Positions 54,164 through 64,000 of a DNA stretch of 64,000 nt are shown here, piece after piece; the first letter of the stretch is position 1; each line of letters opens with the position of its first letter. The DNA comes from Billgrantia campisalis. GTDB taxonomy: Bacteria; Pseudomonadota; Gammaproteobacteria; Pseudomonadales; Halomonadaceae. Made by a program: the position numbers and the translations under genes. The stretch covers positions 248,001 to 312,000 of the forward strand of contig NZ_JABFUC010000001.1 in assembly GCF_022341425.1 (NCBI RefSeq). The letters are read 5' to 3'. The notes beneath the pieces are model-generated. The model saw only the letters and a program-made list of their open reading frames with translations, was not told where the DNA came from and made no database searches.

Positions 54164-55429
54164 ATGACGTCCCCCGTCTGGCACCCCTATGCCCATCTCA
54201 AGACCCAGTCGCCGGCACCCAAGGTGGTCGGTGGTGAAGGGCCACGCTTCACCCTGGAGAGCGGCGAGTCGCTGCTCGACGCCACCTGCTCCTGGTGGTG
54301 CATGATCCACGGCTACCGACATCCGCGACTGGTCAAAGCGATCCAGCGGCAGGCCGATGAGCTCTGTCATGTGATGCTCGGCGGCCTGACCCACGAGCCC
54401 GCCGACCGCCTGGCCCGAGAGCTGGTTCGCGTCACGCCGGAGGGCCTCGATCATGTCTTCTACTCCGACAGCGGCTCGGTGGGCATGGAGGTGGCGATGA
54501 AGATGGCGGTGCAGTACCACCAGCTGCGCGGCAGGCCCGCCAAGCATCGCCTGCTGTCGCTGATGAAGGCCTATCACGGCGACACCGCCGGCTGTATGGC
54601 CGTCTGCGACCCCGAAGAGGGCATGCACTCGCTGTTCTCCGGCTATCTGCCCCGCCACCACTTCGCCCCGGCACCCACCGCCCCCTTCGATGCGCCGCCC
54701 GAGGCGGTGGAGCAAGACCTGGCCGCCCTGCGCGCGGTGCTGGAGCGCCACCATGAGGAGATCGCCGCGCTCTTGATGGAGCCGCTGCTGCAGGCCGCCG
54801 GCGGGCTCAACATGACCTCGCCCCACTATCTACAGGGAGCGCGAGCGCTGTGCGACGAGTTCGACGTGCTGCTGGTCTTCGACGAGGTAGCCACCGGCTT
54901 CGGCCGCACCGGCAAACTCTTCGCCGCCGACCACGCCGCGGTGACGCCGGATATCATGGTGCTCTCCAAGGGCCTCACCGGCGGCTACCTGGGCCATGCG
55001 GCGACGCTCGCCACCGACCGGGTGCACGACGCCTTCATCGGCGACACTCCCGAGCACGCCTTTATGCACGGCCCCACCTTCATGGGCAACCCGCTGGCCT
55101 GCCGGGTCGCGATGGAGAGCCTGGCGGTGTTCGAGGAAGAGGACTACCTGGGCAAGATCGCCCGGCTCAACGGGGTGCTCCGCGAGGAACTGCTCGACGA
55201 CCCGGACCTGACCGCCCACCCCGCGGTAACGGACGTGCGCGTGCTGGGCGCCACCGCGGTGATCGAGACCCGCAGCGCCGACATCCTCACCGGCGTAGGC
55301 GCCTGGGCCCGCGAACAGGGCGTCTGGCTGCGCCCCATCGACCGCTGGCTCTACACCATGCCGGCCTACATCACCGACGACGCGGACATGCGCCGGATCA
55401 CCGAGGTGATGAAAGGCTGGTTTCGATAA
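54164..55429 (+). CDS. bioA: Adenosylmethionine-8-amino-7-oxononanoate aminotransferase
   Basis: 421 residues. PLP aminotransferase using SAM as amino donor to form diaminopelargonate. The PLP lysine is in LSKGLTGGYLG; DEVATGFGRTGKLFA and the SAM-specific YHGDTAGCMAV and SWWCMIHGYRHP are present. GGAGG five bases before the ATG at 54164 decides the start. It is separated from bioD by the tRNA, so it is co-transcribed through the tRNA or read from it. Confidence 0.98.
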   Translation: MTSPVWHPYAHLKTQSPAPKVVGGEGPRFTLESGESLLDATCSWWCMIHGYRHPRLVKAIQRQADELCHVMLGGLTHEPADRLARELVRVTPEGLDHVFYSDSGSVGMEVAMKMAVQYHQLRGRPAKHRLLSLMKAYHGDTAGCMAVCDPEEGMHSLFSGYLPRHHFAPAPTAPFDAPPEAVEQDLAALRAVLERHHEEIAALLMEPLLQAAGGLNMTSPHYLQGARALCDEFDVLLVFDEVATGFGRTGKLFAADHAAVTPDIMVLSKGLTGGYLGHAATLATDRVHDAFIGDTPEHAFMHGPTFMGNPLACRVAMESLAVFEEEDYLGKIARLNGVLREELLDDPDLTAHPAVTDVRVLGATAVIETRSADILTGVGAWAREQGVWLRPIDRWLYTMPAYITDDADMRRITEVMKGWFR

Positions 55430-55455
55430 ACCTTCGTTCGGCTTGCAGATGAAAA

Positions 55456-55479
55456 TGCCGCCCTCCTGGGAGGGCGGCA
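55456..55479 (-). terminator. Terminator of lpxC (minus strand)
   Basis: Eleven-base stem TGCCGCCCTCC / GGAGGGCGGCA with a two-base loop (55456-55479). On the minus strand it is followed by TTTTCATCT; on the plus strand there is no T-tract. It therefore serves the envelope/division cluster, possibly also stopping bioA transcripts. Confidence 0.75.
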
Positions 55480-55506
55480 AGCAATCAAGCGGGGTGCGCG
55501 GTATGC

Positions 55507-56418
55507 CTAGGCCATGGCGGGGGCGGCGTAGGAGATGGGCGCCACCTGCCGTTCATCCTCGAAGGTGACGATCTCGTAGGCATCCGGTTGAGCGAGCAGC
55601 TCACGGCACAGCCGATTGTTCAGCGCATGGCCGGACTTCACCCCACGGAACTCGCCGATCAGGCTGTATCCCAGCTGATAGAGGTCACCGATGGCGTCCA
55701 GGACCTTGTGCTTGACGAACTCGTCGTCATAGCGCAGACCACCCTCGTTGACGATACGGTAGTCGTCGATCACGATGGCGTTGTCCAGGCTGCCGCCCAG
55801 CGCCAGGTTGTTGGCACGCAGGTGCTCGAGGTCGCGCATGAAACCGAAGGTGCGGGCCCGGGAGACCTCCTTGACGAAGGAGGTGGTGGAGAAATCGACC
55901 ACCGCGGTCTGCTTCTGTCCCTCAAACACCGGATGGTCGAACTCGATGGAGAACGAGACCTTGAAGCCCTGATGGGGCAGGAAGCGCGCCTCCTTGTCCT
56001 CTTCAGCGACCGCCACTTCCCGCTTGATGCGAATAAACTTCTTGGGCGCTTCCTGCTCGGCGATGCCCGCCGACTGGATCAGGAACACGAAGGGCCCGGC
56101 GCTGCCGTCCATGATCGGCACCTCGGGCGCGCTGACATCCACGTAGGCGTTGTCGATACCCAGGCCCGCCAGCGCCGACATCAGGTGTTCCACGGTGGCT
56201 ACCTTGACGCCGTTCAGGGAGAGCGCGGTACACAGGGTGGTGTCGGTGACCAGGGCGGCGCTCGCCGGCACCTGCACCTCGGGGTCAAGGTCGGTACGTA
56301 CGAAGACGATGCCGGTGTCCACCGGCGCCGGACGCAGCGCCAGATAGACCTTCTTGCCGGAGTGAAGACCGACGCCAGTGGCGCGAATGGTATTCTGCAG
56401 AGTGCGTTGTCTGATCAT
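55507..56418 (-). CDS. lpxC: UDP-3-O-acyl-N-acetylglucosamine deacetylase
   Basis: 303-residue zinc hydrolase for the committed step of lipid A synthesis. Zinc ligands are the His of [10 protein letters not shown], His and Asp of [14 protein letters not shown], and SGHALNN carries the catalytic His. [20 protein letters not shown] is the standard start. It lies downstream of ftsZ, as in E. coli and Pseudomonas. The C-terminal degradation tail (APAMA, hydrophobic Ala-rich end) recalls the FtsH-recognised end of E. coli LpxC. Confidence 0.98.
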   Translation of the reverse strand: MIRQRTLQNTIRATGVGLHSGKKVYLALRPAPVDTGIVFVRTDLDPEVQVPASAALVTDTTLCTALSLNGVKVATVEHLMSALAGLGIDNAYVDVSAPEVPIMDGSAGPFVFLIQSAGIAEQEAPKKFIRIKREVAVAEEDKEARFLPHQGFKVSFSIEFDHPVFEGQKQTAVVDFSTTSFVKEVSRARTFGFMRDLEHLRANNLALGGSLDNAIVIDDYRIVNEGGLRYDDEFVKHKVLDAIGDLYQLGYSLIGEFRGVKSGHALNNRLCRELLAQPDAYEIVTFEDERQVAPISYAAPAMA

Positions 56419-56458
56419 GGGAAGTGGCCAGGCGGTTGTAAGTTATCAAACACCGTTC

Positions 56459-56487
56459 ACTATAACACCGAACGCGCGTTTCAACAA
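56459..56487 (-). promoter_or_regulatory. Predicted lpxC promoter
   Basis: Minus strand -35 TTGTTG (56482-56487), 17 bases, -10 TATAGT (56459-56464), about 40 bases before the lpxC ATG. A run of seven T lies just upstream, with no strong stem before it. Together these make lpxC partly independent of ftsZ. Confidence 0.6.
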
Positions 56488-56529
56488 AAAAACATCTCCT
56501 GGCCTTGCCTATTCACCGAATAGCCACAC

Positions 56530-57705
56530 TCAATCGGCCTGACGTCGCAGGAAGGCCGGGATGTCGAGATAGTCGTCCATCTCCTGTGGCGAACGACGCT
56601 TCTCCGGCTGCGGTTTGGCCGCCTCCTGGGGCTCGGCCTTGGCCGCTGCCGACTGCTGGCGCACCGCGGCCGGCTGCTGCATCCGACTGCGATACTCGCC
56701 GCCTTCAGTGCGCTTGGCCGTCTCCCGGCCGGCGCACTTCTGCGCCTGCCCTTCCAGGCCGGCGGCGACCACGGTGACGCGCAGCTCGTCAGACATCTCC
56801 ATGTCGATCGACGTACCCACCACGATGGTGGCGTCCTGGGAGGCGAATTCCTGAACGGTGGCCCCCACGTCGTTGAACTCGCCGATGGAGAGGTCGGGGC
56901 CGGCGGTGATGTTCACCAGGATACCGCGAGCGCCGTGGAGGTCGATATCCTCGAGCAGCGGGCTGCGGATCGCCTTTTCGGCGGCCTCACGGGCACGGTT
57001 CTCGCCGGTAGCGCCGCCGGTGCCCATCATCGCCATGCCCATTTCGGACATCACGGTGCGCACATCGGCGAAGTCGACGTTGATGATCCCGGGGCTGGTG
57101 ATCAGTTCGGCAATGCCCTGAACGGCACCCAGCAGCACATCATTGGCGGCGCTGAAGGCGGTGAGCAGGCTCGCATTCTTGCCCAGCACCGAGAGCAGCT
57201 TCTCGTTGGGAATGGTGATCAGGGAGTCGACGTGCTCGGAGAGCTCCTTCATGCCCTCTTCGGCGACCCGCATGCGCTTGGGCCCCTCGAACGGGAAAGG
57301 CCGCGTGACCACCGCCACGGTGAGGATGCCCAGCTCCTTGGCCACCTGCGCCACCACCGGCGCACCGCCGGTGCCGGTGCCACCCCCCATGCCGGCAGTG
57401 ATGAACACCATGTCGGCGCCGCTGATCAGCTCGGCGATGCGGTCGCGATCCTCCATGGCCGCCTGGCGCCCCACCTCGGGGCTGGCCCCGGCGCCAAGTC
57501 CTTTGGTGATCTCGTTGCCGAGCTGGAGCACGGTCTTGGCCGACACCCGCTTGAGCGCCTGGGCATCGGTATTGGCGCAGATGAACTCCACGCCCTCGAT
57601 GTTGCTTTCCACCATGTGGTTGACGGCATTGCCGCCGCCGCCGCCCACGCCGACGACCTTGATGACCGCACTGCTCGAGGGTGCGCTATCTACCAGTTCG
57701 AACAT
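56530..57705 (-). CDS. ftsZ: Cell division GTPase FtsZ
   Basis: 391 residues. Tubulin-like GTPase forming the Z-ring. The tubulin signature GGGTGTG is at 107-113, with an N-terminal nucleotide loop [15 protein letters not shown]. The linker (about 320-370) is Gln/Ala/Lys-rich. The conserved C-terminal peptide [15 protein letters not shown] binds FtsA and ZipA. It starts 33 bases after the ftsA stop. Confidence 0.99.
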   Translation of the reverse strand: MFELVDSAPSSSAVIKVVGVGGGGGNAVNHMVESNIEGVEFICANTDAQALKRVSAKTVLQLGNEITKGLGAGASPEVGRQAAMEDRDRIAELISGADMVFITAGMGGGTGTGGAPVVAQVAKELGILTVAVVTRPFPFEGPKRMRVAEEGMKELSEHVDSLITIPNEKLLSVLGKNASLLTAFSAANDVLLGAVQGIAELITSPGIINVDFADVRTVMSEMGMAMMGTGGATGENRAREAAEKAIRSPLLEDIDLHGARGILVNITAGPDLSIGEFNDVGATVQEFASQDATIVVGTSIDMEMSDELRVTVVAAGLEGQAQKCAGRETAKRTEGGEYRSRMQQPAAVRQQSAAAKAEPQEAAKPQPEKRRSPQEMDDYLDIPAFLRRQAD

Positions 57706-57738
57706 AAGCCCCGTCTCCTGGACCGCGCCGCGGCCCTG

Positions 57739-59022
57739 TCAGAAATTTCCTTTGAACCAGCCCTTGATTTTTGCCAACGCCGGAATCGCCTCCTGGATTC
57801 CGCGCTGGGAGACGTCGTTACGCCTGGGTTGCGCCGTCACCACTCTGCCCTCTCGACCATGCCCCTGACGGGCCTCCTGCAGGGCGTAATGTAGCAAACC
57901 GACGCCGGTGGAATAAATCGGATTGCGCACCACGTCGGCGAGCCCCCGAACGTTGTGGGGGCAGGCGATGCGTACCGGCATATGGAAGATCTCCTCTGCC
58001 AGCTCCACCACACCCTCCATGCGCGAGGTACCGCCGGTCAATACCACTCCCGCCGCCACCAGATCCTCGTAGCCGCTACGCCGCAGTTCGTCCCGCACCA
58101 GGGTAAACAGCTCCTCGTAGCGGGGCTCGACCACCTCGGCCAGCGACTGGCGCGACAGGTCGCGTGACGGCCGGTCACCGACGCTGGGCACCTTGATCAT
58201 CTCGTCGCTGGCGGCCAGCTGGGTCAGCGCGCAGGCATACTTGACCTTGATCTCCTCGGCGTGCTGGGTCGGAGTGCGCAGCGCCATGGCGATGTCGTTG
58301 GTGACCTGGTCGCCGGCGATGGGAATCACCGCCGTGTGGCGAATGGCCCCTTCGGTGAACACGGCGATATCGGTGGTGCCGCCGCCGATATCCACCATGC
58401 ACACGCCCAGTTCGCGCTCGTCCTCGGTGAGCACCGCCATGCTGGAGGCCAGCTGCTCGAGGATGATGGCGTCGACCTCAAGACCGCAGCGGCGCACGCA
58501 CTTGTCGATGTTCTGCACCGCATTGAGCGCGGCCGTGACCAGATGCACGCGCGCCTCGAGACGCACGCCGGACATGCCCAGCGGCTCGCGAATGCCGCCC
58601 TGGGTATCGATGGAGTACTCCTGAGGCAGCACATGCAGCACCCGCTGACCCTCGGAGATGGCCCGGGCACGCGCCGAGTCGATGACCCGGTCGATGTCGG
58701 AGGGGGTGACCTCGCGCTCCTTGATGGCCACCACGCCGTCGGAGTTCATCGAGCTGATATGACTGCCGGCGACACCCACGTAAACGGAGTGGATGTCACA
58801 GCCGGCCATCAGCTCGGCCTCTTCCACGGCACGCTGAATGGACTGAACCGTGGACTCGATATTGATGACGACACCCTTTTTCATGCCGCGCGAAGGGTGT
58901 GAGCCGATGCCGGCAATCTCGATGCCGCCGTCATCGGTCGGCTGGCCGACGATCGCCACCACCTTGGATGTTCCGATATCCAGCCCGACTACCATGCCGG
59001 ATGCGTTGGAAGTGACTGCCAT
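57739..59022 (-). CDS. ftsA: Cell division protein FtsA
   Basis: 427 residues. Actin-like ATPase that tethers FtsZ to the membrane. Phosphate loops are VGLDIGTSKVVAIVG and VDIGGGTTDIAVF, and GGTSRMEGVVELA is the adenosine motif. The C-terminal amphipathic helix PALAKIKGWFKGNF is the membrane targeting sequence. Unusually, it is separated from ftsQ by 195 bases that carry a promoter-like site. Confidence 0.98.
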   Translation of the reverse strand: MAVTSNASGMVVGLDIGTSKVVAIVGQPTDDGGIEIAGIGSHPSRGMKKGVVINIESTVQSIQRAVEEAELMAGCDIHSVYVGVAGSHISSMNSDGVVAIKEREVTPSDIDRVIDSARARAISEGQRVLHVLPQEYSIDTQGGIREPLGMSGVRLEARVHLVTAALNAVQNIDKCVRRCGLEVDAIILEQLASSMAVLTEDERELGVCMVDIGGGTTDIAVFTEGAIRHTAVIPIAGDQVTNDIAMALRTPTQHAEEIKVKYACALTQLAASDEMIKVPSVGDRPSRDLSRQSLAEVVEPRYEELFTLVRDELRRSGYEDLVAAGVVLTGGTSRMEGVVELAEEIFHMPVRIACPHNVRGLADVVRNPIYSTGVGLLHYALQEARQGHGREGRVVTAQPRRNDVSQRGIQEAIPALAKIKGWFKGNF

Positions 59023-59091
59023 GAGCCGGGGTATCTCCTAAAACTTGACCCGCTGGAAAGTCCATTAAGCATGCAAATGGCCGTAGCGACC

Positions 59092-59127
59092 ATTATAGGA
59101 ACAACTAGCGTTGGACCACCAGTCCAA
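59092..59127 (-). promoter_or_regulatory. ftsA promoter candidate with a perfect dyad over the -35 region
   Basis: TATAAT on the minus strand (59092-59097), about 70 bases upstream of the ftsA ATG. The perfect inverted repeat TTGGAC-N5-GTCCAA spans 59111-59127, covering the -35 position (spacer 17 gives GGTGGT, a poor -35). This suggests a regulated, activator-dependent promoter for ftsAZ. The regulator is unknown. Confidence 0.5.
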
Positions 59128-59217
59128 TGGGAAAAACAGAGTTCACGATACGGGGAAATGTCCCTAAAAGGAACACCGCGAGCCCGCTTGCTGCCTGGAC
59201 AGGCGCCAGAAATCACC

Positions 59218-62339
<3,122 letters not shown>

Positions 62340-62350
<11 letters not shown>

Positions 62351-63428
62351 GCGCTGTCTCCATGCAGCCGGCCACCAGGCGCTCGACGGCGTCGAGGTGC
62401 GCACACCCGCGGGCGTGCGCCGCCATGGCGGCGAGAGTGTCGGGGTTGAGCAGCGCCGTCAGGCGCTCGGCCAGCCGCGCTGCGGTCATGTCGTGCTGCG
62501 GCAGCAGATCCGCCGCCCCCGCCGCCACCAGGGCGCGGGCGTTGGCGGTCTGGTGGTCGTCCACCGCATGGGGGAAGGGCACGAACAGAGCCGGCTTGGC
62601 CGCCGCGGCCAGCTCGGCTACGGTCAGGGCGCCGGCCCGGCACACCACCAGGTCGGCCCAGCCATAGGCCGCCGCCATATCATCGATGAAAGCGCTCACC
62701 TCGGCGTCGACGCCGTGCTGGCGGTAGCCCTCCCGGGTGGCGGCATCCTTGTCGCGGCCGGCCTGGTGGCGTACCTCGGGGCGGCTCTCCGGCGGCAGCG
62801 CCGCCAATGCCTCGGGCAGCCGTTGATTGAGCGCCAGGGCGCCCAGCGAGCCGCCCACCACCAGCAGGCGCAGGCGACGTCCGCGCATGGCATCGACCTC
62901 CCGGGGCGACTCGCCCAGGGCGGCGATCGCCTCGCGCACCGGATTGCCCACCACCTCGCCGCGCCCGGCAAAGGCCTGGGGAAAGGCGGCATAGACGCGC
63001 CGCGCCAGCCGAGCCAGCACCCGGTTGGTCAGCCCGGCCACGGCGTTCTGCTCGTGGATCAGCAGCGGCCGGCGCAACAGCCAGGCGGCAAGCCCGCCGG
63101 GGCCGCTGGCGAAGCCGCCCATCCCCACCACCAGTGCCGGGTCGAGGCGGCGAATGATCGCCCTCGCCTGCCACACCGCCCGGGTCAAGTTGAAGGGGGC
63201 CGACAGCCAGCCCGCCAGGCCGTTGCCGCGCAGCCCGCTCACGGCGATACGGTGCAGCGGAATATCGGCCTCGGGCACCAGGCGGTTCTCGATGCCCCGC
63301 GGGCTGCCCAGCCAGTGTACCTCGACGCCCTGCTCCTGGAGCCCCCGGGCCAGGGAGAGGGCCGGGATCACGTGCCCCCCGGTGCCGCCGGCCATGATCA
63401 GGGCGCGTCGGGTCTCGTCCTTGCTCAC
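62340..63428 (-). CDS. murG: UDP-GlcNAc--lipid I N-acetylglucosaminyltransferase
   Basis: 362 residues. GT28-family enzyme making lipid II on the inner membrane face. [20 protein letters not shown] and [16 protein letters not shown] are family motifs, and [20 protein letters not shown] forms the UDP-GlcNAc site. A GTG start overlaps the ftsW stop (GTGA), with AAGGAG seven bases before it. Confidence 0.98.
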
Positions 63429-64000
63429 TTGCTCACTCCTTGTTCCCCCAGGCGCGCGCCGTGCGAGGCTCTCGGGGCGACCGGGCTTGAGCGTCGCACG
63501 GCCCGGCGGGTTTCGATATCGGCCCGCAGCAGCAGCGCCATCATCACCGCGCTGATCAGCAGGCTGGAACCGCCGTAGCTGAGCAGCGGCAGGGTCAACC
63601 CCTTGGTCGGCAGCATCCCGGTGCTCACGGCGATGTTGATGAAGGCCTGAGCCCCGACCACCAGGGCGATGCCGTAGCTGAGGTAGGCGGCGAAGGCGAG
63701 GCCCGCCAGCTCGGCGCGCCGCCCCACCGCCATGGCCCGATAGATCAGCAGGCCGAACAGCCCGACCACGCCGACCGCGCCGAACAGTCCCAGCTCCTCG
63801 GCCAGCACCGCGAAGACGAAATCGGTATGCGCCTCCGGCAGATAGAAGAGCTTCTGAACGCTGTTGCCGAGCCCCATCCCCAGCCAGTGCCCGCGGCCAT
63901 AGGCGATCAAGGCCTGGGTCAGCTGATAGCCGCTGGCAAACTGGTCCGCCCAGGGGTCGGCGAAGCTGGTCAGACGCGCCAGGCGATAGGGCTCGGCGAT
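63425..64000 (-). CDS. ftsW: Septal peptidoglycan glycosyltransferase FtsW (partial, N-terminus beyond window)
   Basis: C-terminal 191 residues of a SEDS polymerase. The frame runs to the window edge. Visible motifs are EPYRLARLTSFADPWADQF, LGNSVQKLFYLPEAHTDFVF, VLAEELGL and KGLTLPLLSYGGSSLL. It polymerises glycan with FtsI at the septum. It is paralogous to RodA at 19.7-20.8 kb. The stop overlaps murG. Confidence 0.97.
   Translation of the reverse strand: MAEPYRLARLTSFADPWADQFASGYQLTQALIAYGRGHWLGMGLGNSVQKLFYLPEAHTDFVFAVLAEELGLFGAVGVVGLFGLLIYRAMAVGRRAELAGLAFAAYLSYGIALVVGAQAFINIAVSTGMLPTKGLTLPLLSYGGSSLLISAVMMALLLRADIETRRAVRRSSPVAPRASHGARLGEQGVSK

Overview
The window is one continuous piece of a GC-rich gammaproteobacterial chromosome, most likely Halomonas or a close member of the Halomonadaceae. 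The evidence is gene order: a topA / DUF3141 neighbourhood, the proA-nadD-rsfS-rlmH-mrdA-rodA-mltB-rlpA-dacA-DUF493-lipB block that I know from Pseudomonas, dsbD-accB-accC-prmA-dusB-fis-purH, folE-folX, bioB-F-H-C-D-A and a dcw division cluster. There is no prophage, insertion sequence, CRISPR array or obvious foreign island. Genes are tightly packed, and many neighbours overlap by ATGA or GTGA.

Layout. 1-5.3 kb: a tripartite RND efflux operon on the minus strand (permease cut by the window edge, lipoprotein adaptor, oversized TolC-type channel). 5.6-8.7 kb: topA with a small downstream DUF gene. 9.0-11.7 kb: a DUF3141 protein resembling a PHA synthase, with a basic low-complexity tail. 11.8-13.9 kb: a degenerate biotin-carboxylase-like gene divergent from a LysR regulator. 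14.1-25.7 kb: lipA on the plus strand, converging on the long minus-strand operon for lipoate transfer, elongasome cell-wall synthesis, ribosome silencing, NAD and proline. 25.8-29.0 kb: two membrane proteins with degenerate GGDEF-like domains and a DedA-PAP2 fusion. 29.2-31.2 kb: ubiX and mpl. 31.4-35.1 kb: PPi-type phosphofructokinase, a PP2C/kinase fusion with eroded active sites, and inorganic pyrophosphatase. 35.4-43.4 kb: dsbD, acetyl-CoA carboxylase subunits, prmA, dusB-fis and purH. 43.7-48.6 kb: an aldehyde dehydrogenase, folX-folE, a secreted unknown and srkA. 48.6-55.4 kb: comF divergent from the biotin operon, with a tRNA-Leu between bioD and bioA. 55.5-64.0 kb: lpxC, ftsZ, ftsA, ftsQ, ddl, murC, murG and the end of ftsW, all on the minus strand.

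The most unusual content is not a classical accessory island. (1) Period-7 DNA arrays with unit NNCGAGG sit directly after stop codons in the sense direction of the upstream gene; at three convergent junctions both genes carry one. (2) Several proteins keep a recognisable enzyme fold but have lost catalytic residues: a biotin-carboxylase relic, a phosphatase-kinase fusion and a GGDEF-like pair. (3) The folE promoter carries an exact match to the direct repeat I recall for the light-responsive LitR/PplR regulators. (4) The bio promoter carries two BirA-type operators. All functional statements rest on reading the sequence and on recalled family knowledge; no database search was run.
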